A model generated the notes under the pieces. The model made no database searches. It saw only the letters and a program-made list of their open reading frames with translations, and was not told the DNA's origin. Shown in pieces: positions 44,641 through 53,427 of a stretch of 64,000 bases of DNA; position 1 is the first letter of the stretch; each line of letters begins with the position of its first letter. This DNA comes from Sulfitobacter sp. CW3 (GTDB lineage Bacteria > Pseudomonadota > Alphaproteobacteria > Rhodobacterales > Rhodobacteraceae). A program made the position numbers and the translations under genes. The stretch lies in assembly GCF_019392245.1 (NCBI RefSeq), contig NZ_JAHXRL010000004.1, positions 434,001 to 498,000 of the forward strand. The letters run 5' to 3'.

Positions 44641-45257
44641 AGCATGGCCTTTTCTCGAATGGTTTTGACGCTTTGGCGTGCTTCCATCTTTGTCATGAAA
44701 TTTTGAATTTTTGGGTAGTCGGCGATGCTGACGCCGTCGCCTTCCAGCCAGCTGCACACCACAAAGAGATAGAGATCTGCGATACTGAAGCTTTGCCCCA
44801 ATACGCTGTCACCACGCAGCAGATCTGTTTCCACATATTTTGCGCAGGCAGCCATGGTCTGGGGGACCATAGATCTCATATCATCAAAACTGGATTGCTG
44901 ACTGGCCCATCTGGAACCGCGCAATTTATGGGCGTGTGCAATATGCATGGTTGAGGCCAAGTAATACATTGCGCTGCGCATATGCGCGGCAAGGGCGGGG
45001 TCCGTGGGGATCAGCTTTGCCGATGGTGCCACATCCGCGATATACTCCAGCAATGCCCCGGTTTCAGTCAGGACTGTGCCGTCTGGCAGGGCCAATGCGG
45101 GCACGCGCCCTTTTGCATTGATCGCTAGGTAATCGGGCTGGGTTTGTTCGGCAGATTTGAAATCAATTTTCACCGCCTCATAAGGCAGGCCGGCTTCTTC
45201 CAGTGTAAGTGCGACGGCGATCGAAATTGTGCCCGGAGAATAGTAGAGTGTGAGCAT
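44637..45257 (-). CDS. Glutathione S-transferase family protein
   Basis: The 206-residue protein has a thioredoxin-like N-terminal domain (LTLYYSPGTISIAVALTLEEAGLPYE, NAKGRVPALALPDG, LTETGALLEYIA) and an all-helical C-terminal domain (SIADLYLFVVCSW). AAAGG is 9 nt before the ATG; a TTG five codons upstream is less likely. It is coupled to the saccharopine dehydrogenase-like gene. Confidence 0.9.
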   Translation of the reverse strand: MLTLYYSPGTISIAVALTLEEAGLPYEAVKIDFKSAEQTQPDYLAINAKGRVPALALPDGTVLTETGALLEYIADVAPSAKLIPTDPALAAHMRSAMYYLASTMHIAHAHKLRGSRWASQQSSFDDMRSMVPQTMAACAKYVETDLLRGDSVLGQSFSIADLYLFVVCSWLEGDGVSIADYPKIQNFMTKMEARQSVKTIREKAML

Positions 45258-45268
45258 CGCGGAACCTT

Positions 45269-45922
45269 TCAAATATGGGTTTGCGCGGTGCGCCGGTCCG
45301 GTGTGTCGAGATGCGGAACCGCGTTGAACAGCACGGGCGACCAGTGGCCCCCAATCGGAAAGAGCCGATGCATCGAGGTGTTCATGATGGCCAAGGCCAT
45401 GCGTGACATGGCGGGCACGCCCAGCCCCATCGCCTGTGCCATCGCCATTGATATTAATCCGCCCGACGTCACCACAAGCGCGGGCCCGTCGCCTTCGGCA
45501 ATTTCCTGAAGAACGGACTGAATGCGGCTTTCAAAACTGGCGTAACTTTCTGGGGGATTATCGAACTTGTCGTTTTTCCACGTCTCGAAAACCAGTGGCA
45601 GGTGGGTGCTGAACCCGTGCTGATCTTCAGGAATGGGCACGCCGTGCTGTTGTTCCAACAAAGTTGCGAGGGTGAAATACTCCAGCTCGTTCAGGCGCGC
45701 GTCGAGAACCGGTTCCAGTGCGGTATTCATCCCGTCAGCCGTTTCAATATGGCGGCGCAAGGTCCCGGTGTAGAGCCGGGTGTGGTGTGTTTGAGAGTGG
45801 CGCAGATGGTCCCCCAGCCATGCCGCTTGTTGGTGGCCAAGCGGGCTGAGCATGTCATAGCTGGCCTCGTCGGTGGCACCTGAATTGGCTTGGCCGTGGC
45901 GGATAAGAGTGATGTGGGACAT
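45269..45922 (-). CDS. Histidine phosphatase family protein
   Basis: The 217-residue protein opens with ITLIRHGQANSG, the phosphohistidine motif of the phosphoglycerate mutase-like superfamily. YTGTLRRHIETA and LVVTSGGLISM supply further motifs; the second catalytic histidine position is replaced here by the TSGG segment, so activity is uncertain. AAGGCG precedes the ATG at 45922. It may be cotranscribed with the GST gene, 11 nt away. Confidence 0.85.
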   Translation of the reverse strand: MSHITLIRHGQANSGATDEASYDMLSPLGHQQAAWLGDHLRHSQTHHTRLYTGTLRRHIETADGMNTALEPVLDARLNELEYFTLATLLEQQHGVPIPEDQHGFSTHLPLVFETWKNDKFDNPPESYASFESRIQSVLQEIAEGDGPALVVTSGGLISMAMAQAMGLGVPAMSRMALAIMNTSMHRLFPIGGHWSPVLFNAVPHLDTPDRRTAQTHI

Positions 45923-45984
45923 TGGCGCGCCTTTTGTTGTTGCAGCTTTGATAGGCAAGGCTGGCACAGGTTGAAAGGGCCGGA

Positions 45985-46017
45985 GCCTTCGGCGAGGATA
46001 TTTTTTAGCCAGAGAAG
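45985..46017 (-). repeat. Dispersed intergenic repeat, copy D
   Basis: On the minus strand this reads CTTCTCTGGCTAAAAAATAT followed by CCTCGCCGAAGGC. It lies in the divergent region between the histidine phosphatase and formate dehydrogenase genes. Confidence 0.8.
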
Positions 46018-46137
46018 CGGGGGGACGCGTATCGGAAACAACCGTGGCGCAAAATCGGGGTGGGGCGTCGGGATTGTGACTGCCGTCGTTTTTCGATGCG
46101 GTCTATGGTATATGAACGCGTTGGAGGAGGATTGACC

Positions 46138-48906
46138 ATGGCCGAGACTATTTCATTTGTGCTGGATGGCGAAAAAGTTGAGGCCGAGGCTGGGATGACC
46201 ATCTGGGAGGTCGCCAACGGACGCGGTCTCAAAATACCGCATCTGTGCTATACGCCAGAGCCGGGGTATCGCCCAGATGGCAATTGCCGCGCCTGTATGG
46301 TCGAGATCGAGGGCGAGCGTGTTCTGGCTGCGTCGTGTTTGCGCGAGCCTGCCGAGGGTATGGTTGTGACCACCAACAATGTGCGCGCCGAGAGTGCGCG
46401 CAAGATGGTGATGGAGTTGCTTGTTACGGATCAGCCGCCGAAAGATGTGGCGCATGATAAGTCGAGCCATCTTTGGGATATGGCAGAGCTTGAAGGCGTC
46501 GAGGCCAGCCGATTTCCAAAGTTAGAAGAGGGGCGCATTCCACTGTTGGATGACAGCCATGTGGCGATGCGGGTCAATCTGGATGCCTGTATTCAGTGCA
46601 ATCTGTGTGTGCGCGCCTGTCGCGAGGTACAGGTGAATGACGTGATTGGTATGTCCGGGCGGGGCCATGACAGCTATCCAACATTTGATATGGCCGACCC
46701 GATGGGGGCGTCGTCTTGTGTGGCGTGCGGCGAATGTGTGCAGGCTTGTCCGACGGGTGCCTTGATGGAGGCCACGGTGGTGGATGCCAATCAAGTCGGG
46801 GACCGCGCGGATTTTGACAGTGAAGTCGACAGCATTTGCCCGTTCTGCGGGGTGGGTTGTCAGGTGTCGTTGAAGGTCAAAGACGGCAAGATCAAATATG
46901 TCGAGGGTATCAATGGCCCGGCCAACGAGGGTCGTTTGTGTGTAAAGGGGCGTTTCGGGTTTGACTATATCCATCACCCGCACCGGCTGACCAAGCCTTT
47001 GATCCGCCGTGATGATGCGCCGGCCAAGGGGTTGAATGTGGACCCTGGCAACTGGCACACGCATTTCCGCGAGGCGTCATGGGACGAGGCGTTGGATTTT
47101 GCCGCCAATGGCATGAAGAAGATCGGCGGGCGTGGCGTTGCCGGTTTCGGGTCGGCCAAATGCACCAACGAGGAAGCCTATCTGTTCCAAAAGATCATCC
47201 GCCAAGGGTTTGGTCATAACAATGTCGATCACTGTACGCGGCTGTGCCATGCCTCATCCGTCGCGGCGTTGATGGAGAATGTCGGATCGGGTGCCGTCAC
47301 GGCGACCTTTAACCAGATCGAAAACGCGGATGTGGCGATTGTGATCGGGGCGAACCCGACGGAAAACCACCCGGTTGCAGCGACGTTTTTCAAACAGTTC
47401 GCCAAACGTGGTGGCAAGCTGATTGTGATGGACCCGCGTGGCCAAGCGCTGAAACGGCACGCGTCGCATATGTTGCAATTTCGCCCCGGCACCGATGTGT
47501 CGATGCTGAATGCAATCATGCATGTGATCGTCGAAGAGAAGCTGTTTGATCAGCAATATATCGAGGCCTACACCGAGAACTGGGAAATCGAAAAGGCGCA
47601 TCTTAAGACCTTTACTCCCGAAAAGATGGCCAAGATTTGCGGGATTGATGCCGAGACGCTGCGCGATGTGGCACGGACCTTTGCCGGGGCCAACGCCGCG
47701 ATGATTTTCTGGGGTATGGGCGTATCGCAGCATATTCATGGTACTGACAATTCGCGTTGTTTGATCAGCCTTGCGTTGATGACGGGGCAAATCGGGCGGC
47801 CGGGGGCGGGTTTGCATCCGTTGCGCGGGCAAAACAACGTGCAAGGGGCGTCTGACGCCGGTTTGATCCCAATGTTTTTGCCGGATTACCAGCCCGTTGC
47901 AGATGATGGCGTGCGGTCTGCCTTTACCGAGGTTTGGAAAAGTGGCGATTTTAGCAATGAAAAGGGACTGACGGTGATCGAGATCATGGATGCGATCCAT
48001 GACGGTGACATCCGCAGCCTGTATGTTCTGGGTGAAAATCCCGCTATGTCGGACCCTGATGTGGACCATGCACGTGATGCGTTGGCGCAGTTGGATCATC
48101 TGGTTGTGCAGGATATTTTCCTGACGGAAACCGCAAATTTCGCGGATGTGATTTTACCCGCATCGGCCTTTGCGGAAAAGACAGGGACAGTGACAAACAC
48201 CAACCGTCAGGTTCAGATGGGTCGCGCAGCCGTGACGCCGCCTGATGAGGCCAAAGAGGATTGGTGGATTGAGGTCGAGTTGGCCAAACGCTTGGGGCTG
48301 GACTGGACCTATACGCACCCAAGCGAGGTGTTCGCGGAAATGAAGCTGAACATGTCTTCGCTGAACAACATCACATGGGACCGGTTGGAGACAGAGGGCG
48401 CAGTGACTTACCCGTCGCTGAGCCCGGTGGACCCCGGTCAGGAAATCGTCTTTGGCGACGGCTTTCCGCGCCAAGACGGAAGGGCGCGTTTCACCCCCGC
48501 GAGCATCATCGCGCCGGATGATGTGCCGGATGAGGATTACCCGATGATCCTGACCACGGGACGCCAGTTGGAGCATTGGCACACCGGATCAATGACACGC
48601 CGATCGCATGTGTTGGACGGGCTGGAGCCTGAGGCGAACTGTTCGCTACATCCATCGACCTTGCGCAAGCTTGGTGTGACCCCCGGGGATTACGTGCGTC
48701 TATCGACGAAGCGTGGCGCGATCGAGATTATGGCCCGCGAGGATCGGGCGGTGTCCCCCGATATGGTGTTCTTGCCCTTTGCATATGTTGAGGCGGCTGC
48801 CAATATTCTGACAAACCCTGCGGTGGACCCCTATGGCAAAATCCCCGAGTTCAAATTTTCGGCTGTAAAGGTTGAAGGGGTCGCTGGGACTGTTGCTGCC
48901 CAGTAG
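46138..48906 (+). CDS. fdhA: Formate dehydrogenase alpha subunit (molybdopterin, NAD-linked type)
   Basis: The 922-residue protein has an N-terminal [2Fe-2S] ferredoxin domain (PHLCYTPEPGYRPDGNCRAC), a His-Cys region, two [4Fe-4S] motifs (CIQCNLCVRAC, CVACGECVQAC), and the catalytic-domain cluster CPFCGVGC. The active site DHCTRLCHASS uses cysteine, not selenocysteine, for Mo/W ligation. It oxidises formate to CO2. The start at 46138 follows GGAGGAGG. No beta/gamma diaphorase subunits or fdhD lie next to it, so electron partners must be elsewhere. Confidence 0.92.
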   Translation: MAETISFVLDGEKVEAEAGMTIWEVANGRGLKIPHLCYTPEPGYRPDGNCRACMVEIEGERVLAASCLREPAEGMVVTTNNVRAESARKMVMELLVTDQPPKDVAHDKSSHLWDMAELEGVEASRFPKLEEGRIPLLDDSHVAMRVNLDACIQCNLCVRACREVQVNDVIGMSGRGHDSYPTFDMADPMGASSCVACGECVQACPTGALMEATVVDANQVGDRADFDSEVDSICPFCGVGCQVSLKVKDGKIKYVEGINGPANEGRLCVKGRFGFDYIHHPHRLTKPLIRRDDAPAKGLNVDPGNWHTHFREASWDEALDFAANGMKKIGGRGVAGFGSAKCTNEEAYLFQKIIRQGFGHNNVDHCTRLCHASSVAALMENVGSGAVTATFNQIENADVAIVIGANPTENHPVAATFFKQFAKRGGKLIVMDPRGQALKRHASHMLQFRPGTDVSMLNAIMHVIVEEKLFDQQYIEAYTENWEIEKAHLKTFTPEKMAKICGIDAETLRDVARTFAGANAAMIFWGMGVSQHIHGTDNSRCLISLALMTGQIGRPGAGLHPLRGQNNVQGASDAGLIPMFLPDYQPVADDGVRSAFTEVWKSGDFSNEKGLTVIEIMDAIHDGDIRSLYVLGENPAMSDPDVDHARDALAQLDHLVVQDIFLTETANFADVILPASAFAEKTGTVTNTNRQVQMGRAAVTPPDEAKEDWWIEVELAKRLGLDWTYTHPSEVFAEMKLNMSSLNNITWDRLETEGAVTYPSLSPVDPGQEIVFGDGFPRQDGRARFTPASIIAPDDVPDEDYPMILTTGRQLEHWHTGSMTRRSHVLDGLEPEANCSLHPSTLRKLGVTPGDYVRLSTKRGAIEIMAREDRAVSPDMVFLPFAYVEAAANILTNPAVDPYGKIPEFKFSAVKVEGVAGTVAAQ

Positions 48907-48974
48907 CGCATCATATGATTGGGTGCCCTTCGGGCACATGCGATCTATTTTGGGGATGAGGGACGTTGTCCCTC
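48907..48974 (+). terminator. Two hairpins downstream of the formate dehydrogenase gene
   Basis: GTGCCC (48923-48928) pairs with GGGCAC (48932-48937), and the outer CGCAT/ATGCG (48907-48911/48938-48942) extends the structure; ATCTATTTT follows. A second perfect stem GAGGGAC/GTCCCTC spans 48958-48974. Confidence 0.65.
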
Positions 48975-48980
48975 AAACTC

Positions 48981-49006
48981 CCTAGGATATTTTAGAGCCA
49001 GAGAAG
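48981..49006 (-). repeat. Dispersed intergenic repeat, copy E (variant)
   Basis: On the minus strand it reads CTTCTCTGGCTCTAAAATAT then CCTAGG; the usual CGCCGAAGGC tail is replaced by sequence leading into the GAGGGAC hairpin. Confidence 0.7.
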
Positions 49007-49029
49007 ACGCGAGGTTATCTGGTCTGCGA

Positions 49030-49257
49030 TCAGGCGCGTAGATAGCCGCGTCGTTCTGCGCGGTTGCGATGGGTGTCTGCGGCGCGGGATGCTTCGCGTA
49101 GGTTGCTAAAGCATTGCACCACCGCTTTGGGTCGCCCGCCGGCCAACCCCCATTCGCGCATCACGGATACTTCGCTGAACAGGTTCATCGCGATTTCAAC
49201 ACGGTAGAACAATCGCCGCTCTGCGGTGCTGGTCCGGTAAAGAAGGCATTCGATCAT
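49030..49257 (-). CDS. Small WGR-domain protein
   Basis: The 75-residue product matches a stand-alone WGR domain: FYRVEIAMNLFSEVSVMREWGLAGG, then a lysine/alanine region and the terminal RRGYLRA. WGR domains bind nucleic acid in PARPs and MolR-like proteins. Here the W-G is followed by Leu rather than Arg. Function of short bacterial forms is unknown. It is isolated between the formate dehydrogenase and enoyl-CoA hydratase genes. Confidence 0.75.
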   Translation of the reverse strand: MIECLLYRTSTAERRLFYRVEIAMNLFSEVSVMREWGLAGGRPKAVVQCFSNLREASRAADTHRNRAERRGYLRA

Positions 49258-49391
49258 CTAGTGAATCTAGCTGTCATATCATGGGTAAAGCAACGGGAAA
49301 TTGACATGCCTGCGGGGTTTGAAGTGACGATTTCGGGTGACGTAGGATCAATTGGGTGAAACGATGTGATGCGCGGCAAGGAGGGCAAGCG

Positions 49392-50150
49392 ATGACTGCT
49401 TCGACAGATTTGATCCAAAGCGAACACCCGGGCGGGGTTGTTTGCCTGACGTTGAATGCCGGCCCGGTGAACGCGTTATCTGCGCAGGGGCTGATGCGGT
49501 TTGGAGAGACGATTAGAGCGCTTGAGGCGCGGGACGATGTGCGTGCCATTGTTATTGCATCGCCGTTCAAGGTGTTTTCGGCGGGGTTGAACCTGAAGCA
49601 AGCGCAAGAGTTTGATCTGGCGGCGCAGCACGCGATTGTCAAAGGGCTGAATGAAGGGTTTCTAGAGTTGTTTGAATGCAGCAAGCCTACGGTTGTTGCG
49701 GTCAACGGGGCGGCGATTGCGGGCGGTTTGTTCTATGTTCTAGCAAGCGATTTTCGCATTTCGGTTGATCGGGCCAGCTTTGGTTTGGCCGAGGTACGCG
49801 TGGGGGCGGATTTCCCGCTGGGGCCGTTAGAGATTGCGCGGGCGACGTTGTCACCTAATGATCTGCGGCGGTTGATGCTTACGGGGCAACCGATGTCAGC
49901 AGAAGACGCGCGGGTTGCAGGTATTGTCGACCGGATCGTTGCCGAAGAGGCGCTGTTGGAGGATGCATTGGCCGAGGCGGCCAAGCTGGGGGAGATTCCG
50001 CCTGCCACCTTTGCATCTGTCAAACGCCAGATCAGGGGCGGCACCATTGCAACGATCAAAGCGGGCATCGCAGCAGGTGCCAATGCGCCAGAGGGCGGGT
50101 GGTTTAACGATGAAACCGTTCCTGCCATGCGCGCGATGTTGGGCGGCTAG
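49392..50150 (+). CDS. Enoyl-CoA hydratase/isomerase family protein
   Basis: The 252-residue crotonase-fold protein has the oxyanion-hole segments FKVFSAGLNLKQ near residue 56 and AAIAGGLFYVLASDFRIS near residue 110; GLAEVRVGADFP follows. The usual catalytic glutamates are not both evident, so isomerase or another crotonase chemistry is possible. AGGAGGG precedes the ATG at 49392. Convergent with the GNAT gene, overlapping by 4 nt. Confidence 0.87.
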   Translation: MTASTDLIQSEHPGGVVCLTLNAGPVNALSAQGLMRFGETIRALEARDDVRAIVIASPFKVFSAGLNLKQAQEFDLAAQHAIVKGLNEGFLELFECSKPTVVAVNGAAIAGGLFYVLASDFRISVDRASFGLAEVRVGADFPLGPLEIARATLSPNDLRRLMLTGQPMSAEDARVAGIVDRIVAEEALLEDALAEAAKLGEIPPATFASVKRQIRGGTIATIKAGIAAGANAPEGGWFNDETVPAMRAMLGG

Positions 50151-50617
50151 ACCACCGGTTTGCGCATGGTGATGCTGGTCGGGCGGTCATAGCCGGGATG
50201 CGCCGTGCGAGCGTGTTCGCTGAACCCAAGCGCCTTGAAGGTGGCGTGATTATCGACCAGTTCGACACGTGTCTGAAGCTCTAGAGTGGTGAGCCGCAGT
50301 TGGCGGGCGCGGTCTGTTGCGTGATCAATCAAGTGACGCGCGAGGCCAAGGCGTTGATGGGTCGGCGCGACACAGATTTTGCCCAGATACAGGCAGCTGC
50401 GTTTTGGCGTCAGGATCATGCAGGCAATGGGCGGGGTGCCGATGCACCAAATCTCGGCCTCGGATGCGGTTTTTTGCAGGGACGTTTGCGTAACCTTTCC
50501 CAGAGAGCTGGGCGGGGCGATGCGCCCTTCCATATAGGCGAAACAGTCACGCATGAGGGTCAGCAGATCAGCCAATGCCGCGTCGTCAGGGCCAATTTGA
50601 TAGGGGGTCAGGTCCAT
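50147..50617 (-). CDS. GNAT family N-acetyltransferase
   Basis: The 156-residue protein has the acetyl-CoA-binding block LYLGKICVAPTHQRLGLARHLIDHA (central part around residue 85) and a GNAT-like C-terminus (HATFKALGFSEHART). Substrate unknown. Its start overlaps the end of the response regulator gene by 10 nt, so it is likely translated from the same transcript as the two-component genes. Confidence 0.85.
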   Translation of the reverse strand: MDLTPYQIGPDDAALADLLTLMRDCFAYMEGRIAPPSSLGKVTQTSLQKTASEAEIWCIGTPPIACMILTPKRSCLYLGKICVAPTHQRLGLARHLIDHATDRARQLRLTTLELQTRVELVDNHATFKALGFSEHARTAHPGYDRPTSITMRKPVV

Positions 50618-51309
50618 GTCACGTCACCCAAAAAGATGTAGCCGGCCCCATATATTGTCTTGATCAGTTGGGGGTTTTTGGGGTCTTCGCGCAGCTTGGT
50701 GCGCAGACGGGAAATACGCACATCCATGGCGCGGTCGAAGCTTTCTGAGGCACCGCCGCCAAGGCTGGATTGCATTTGCGCACGGCTGATCAGACGTTTG
50801 GGTGCGTCTAGAAACAGACGCAAAACTTCACCTTCGGCGTGGGAAAACGGGGTTTCGGTGCCTGCTTCGTCCTCTAGAGTGTAGCGTTCGAAATGCGCGG
50901 TCCAACCGTTGAATGTGGCGACGTTTCCGGTTCTCGTCGCGGGTTTGACGCTGCGCATACGGGCGCGAATGCGCGCGACAACCTCGGCTGGATCGAAGGG
51001 TTTGATGATATAATCATCGGCCCCAAGCTCAAGTCCTGTCACGCGGTCCTGTACCTGCGCGCGACCCGAGATGATGATAACGATTGCGCCGCGCTCTAGC
51101 GCCAAGCGGTGTACCAGCGTTAGCCCATCGGTATCGGGCAAGGACAGATCGACAAGGCAAACATCAGGGGTGTGGGTCGCCAGCGCGGCCTCGAATGCGC
51201 GGGCGCGGCCAAAGCTAAGCGTGTCAAAACCGGCTTCTTCCAGCACATCGGCCAGCAGGCTGCGGATTTCTGGTTCATCATCCAGAATGGTGACAAGAGG
51301 GCGGGTCAT
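50608..51309 (-). CDS. OmpR-family response regulator
   Basis: The 233-residue protein has a receiver domain (DDEPEIRSLLADVLEEAGF, phosphoacceptor Asp in VCLVDLSLPDTDG, Lys in DDYIIKPFD) and a C-terminal winged helix ending SRLRTKLREDPKNPQLIKTIYGAGY-like. It overlaps the stop of the hybrid kinase gene (ATGA) and is its obvious partner. Target promoters cannot be read, but the divergent CoA ligase/ABC operon is a candidate (inference). Confidence 0.93.
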   Translation of the reverse strand: MTRPLVTILDDEPEIRSLLADVLEEAGFDTLSFGRARAFEAALATHTPDVCLVDLSLPDTDGLTLVHRLALERGAIVIIISGRAQVQDRVTGLELGADDYIIKPFDPAEVVARIRARMRSVKPATRTGNVATFNGWTAHFERYTLEDEAGTETPFSHAEGEVLRLFLDAPKRLISRAQMQSSLGGGASESFDRAMDVRISRLRTKLREDPKNPQLIKTIYGAGYIFLGDVTWT

Positions 51310-53216
51310 TGGGCGGCCATTCCTTCGGGCGTAATAAGCGCGGTCAGATCATCCGTATCAAACGGTTTTCGCAAGACGGGTGCAAGGGTCTGCGCCTTTA
51401 GAAACAATGCGTCATCGACGGGTAGGGACGTCATCAGCACCAGCGGCGGCGCATCAGGCCCGAGCCGTTGGGCCAGATCAAGGCCGGTTGCTTCGCCCAC
51501 CAGTTGGATGTCGGACAGGATCAGTGAAATATCGGGCAGATCGGCGAGCAGGGCGGTGGCCTCGTCTGCGCTGGATGCTTCGATAACGGAATGGCCCATG
51601 CCCATCAGCATGTCGCGCACCAGCGCACGCAGATCATCGGCGTCCTCGACAAGCAGGACCAAGCCGGTCGTTGCAGGCACGGCAATGCGGTATGGCAGTC
51701 GCATGGTAACTTGCGCACCGGTGGGTGTGTTTGATAGCCGCAGATCGCCACCTGCGGATTTTGTCATGTCATACACCATCGGCAGCCCAAGGCCGGACCC
51801 TTCGGCACCTTTGGTGGTGAAAAACGGGGCGCAGCCGTGTTCCAAGGCTGAGGCCGAAAACCCCGGACCGTCGTCTTGAAGAACGAATTCAATCCATGTG
51901 TCATGCACCAGACGCGCCTCAAGCGTAATTACACCAGCCATGCCGCAGGCATCGCGGGCGTTCAGGATCAGGTTCAACAACCCGTCTTGCACCAATCCGC
52001 TGTCCAGCAAGACAGGGTGATCAGGCATGAGGTTGTTGATGCGCAATTCAACGGCCTTGGGCAGGGTCGGTTTGGCCAGCAGGCTTAGGTCTGACAGCAG
52101 GCTGTCGATCAATGTGGCGGCGGGCCGCAGTGTCCGGGCCCCTGTCATATCTGCAATTGTGCTGAGCAAGGTGCCGCCACGGCGGGCGGCTGCCAACGTG
52201 CCTTCGATCAGGGGGCCGGCGGCAGCGGGTAGGGTCTCTAGCCTGCCAAGGCGGGATTGCAGCCCCAGAATGATCGTCAGCAGGTTCGAGAAATCATGCG
52301 CAAGGCCGGAAATAACCTGCGCTGCGGATTCGCGCCGCCGGGTCTGTTGCAGGGCCGTCCGGTTTTGGGTTTCTTCGGTCACATCCATCGACAGAATATA
52401 GACCCCGCCATTGTTATCGGGGGTAAAGGCACCGCGGATACGGCGGGCGCTTGCTTCGTCCGTAAACTCAACGATGGATTGCTTGCCGGCATAGGCCTGG
52501 GTCAACGAGGGGGTGATGCTATCGTGGGCTTGGGGGCCTAGGATCTCGCGGATTGTGCGCCCGACCAATTCGGTGGGCCGCCCCGGCATCACCGCATAGA
52601 GGCGGCGGTTGGAATAGGTATAACGCCCTTGCGCATCGACATGCGCGATATGTGCGGGCATCATTTCGGTGGTCAAACGGGTGCGCGCTTCGGACAGGGT
52701 CAACTGGCGCTTGGCCTCTTCCAGCGCGCTGTTCATCGCGGCCAATTCGCGGTTGGTCGCGGCCAGTTCTTCGGCATGGGCGATCACCTGGCCCGACAGC
52801 GCGTCTGATCGCGCGCGCAACAACGCCTCTTGCTGCTTGGTGCGTGAAATGTCGGTATAAACGGTAACCCAACCGCCTTGGGGCAGGGGGGATCCTTCGA
52901 CGGAAATGGTGCGCCCGTTGGCGCGGGTACGCTCCATATAATGGGGTTCAAAGGCGCGGGCCTGAACTACGCGTTCGGCAACAAACGCCTCGACGTCGGT
53001 CACGTCGCCATATTCGCCGCCCTTTGCCAAATGGCCGATGGTTTCTTGGAAGGACGCGCCGGGGGTCACAAATGCAGGCGGCAGATTGAACATTTGCTGG
53101 AACGGCGCATTGCACAAAACCAACCGCAAATCAGCGTCATAGATGGTTAATGCCTGAGCTATCAGGTTAAGCCCGGCAGCGGTCATCGCGCTTGTTTGCG
53201 TGTCGTTGAACTGCAT
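51306..53216 (-). CDS. Hybrid PAS sensor histidine kinase with C-terminal receiver
   Basis: The 636-residue protein has an N-terminal PAS_7-type region (about 20-130), a coiled coil, a second PAS (about 165-280), the H-box GLAHDFSNLL near residue 300, HATPase motifs (NLILNARDA, DDGPGFS, GSGLGLPMVYDM), and a receiver near residues 520-630 with Asp in LILSDIQL. No transmembrane segments are evident, so it senses a cytoplasmic cue. GGGGGGA precedes the ATG at 53216. Coupled to the response regulator. Confidence 0.92.
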   Translation of the reverse strand: MQFNDTQTSAMTAAGLNLIAQALTIYDADLRLVLCNAPFQQMFNLPPAFVTPGASFQETIGHLAKGGEYGDVTDVEAFVAERVVQARAFEPHYMERTRANGRTISVEGSPLPQGGWVTVYTDISRTKQQEALLRARSDALSGQVIAHAEELAATNRELAAMNSALEEAKRQLTLSEARTRLTTEMMPAHIAHVDAQGRYTYSNRRLYAVMPGRPTELVGRTIREILGPQAHDSITPSLTQAYAGKQSIVEFTDEASARRIRGAFTPDNNGGVYILSMDVTEETQNRTALQQTRRRESAAQVISGLAHDFSNLLTIILGLQSRLGRLETLPAAAGPLIEGTLAAARRGGTLLSTIADMTGARTLRPAATLIDSLLSDLSLLAKPTLPKAVELRINNLMPDHPVLLDSGLVQDGLLNLILNARDACGMAGVITLEARLVHDTWIEFVLQDDGPGFSASALEHGCAPFFTTKGAEGSGLGLPMVYDMTKSAGGDLRLSNTPTGAQVTMRLPYRIAVPATTGLVLLVEDADDLRALVRDMLMGMGHSVIEASSADEATALLADLPDISLILSDIQLVGEATGLDLAQRLGPDAPPLVLMTSLPVDDALFLKAQTLAPVLRKPFDTDDLTALITPEGMAAQ

Positions 53217-53427
53217 CTGGTCCCCCCTTCGTTGCGCAATTGCTAGCATCATCAACAAGGCTGCGCAAAGCCCGCGCCGTCAAAATGACACTCGTAACAA
53301 TTCGTAAGGATTGAGAAATCATTAAGAATAAGTTGACGGCCAGACTGTGATCAACATCATGGTGCGACATCAGAATCGCATCAGCGATCGACCTGCCGAT
53401 AAAGAGCAGGACTTGGGAGGAAGACAT
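53217..53427. promoter_or_regulatory. Divergent promoter region between sensor kinase and CoA ligase/ABC operon
   Basis: The 211-nt spacer includes an AT-rich stretch at about 53290-53335 and the strong ribosome binding site GGGAGGAAG (53415-53423) for the CoA ligase. It must hold the promoters of both transcripts; I identified no specific operator. Confidence 0.4.
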
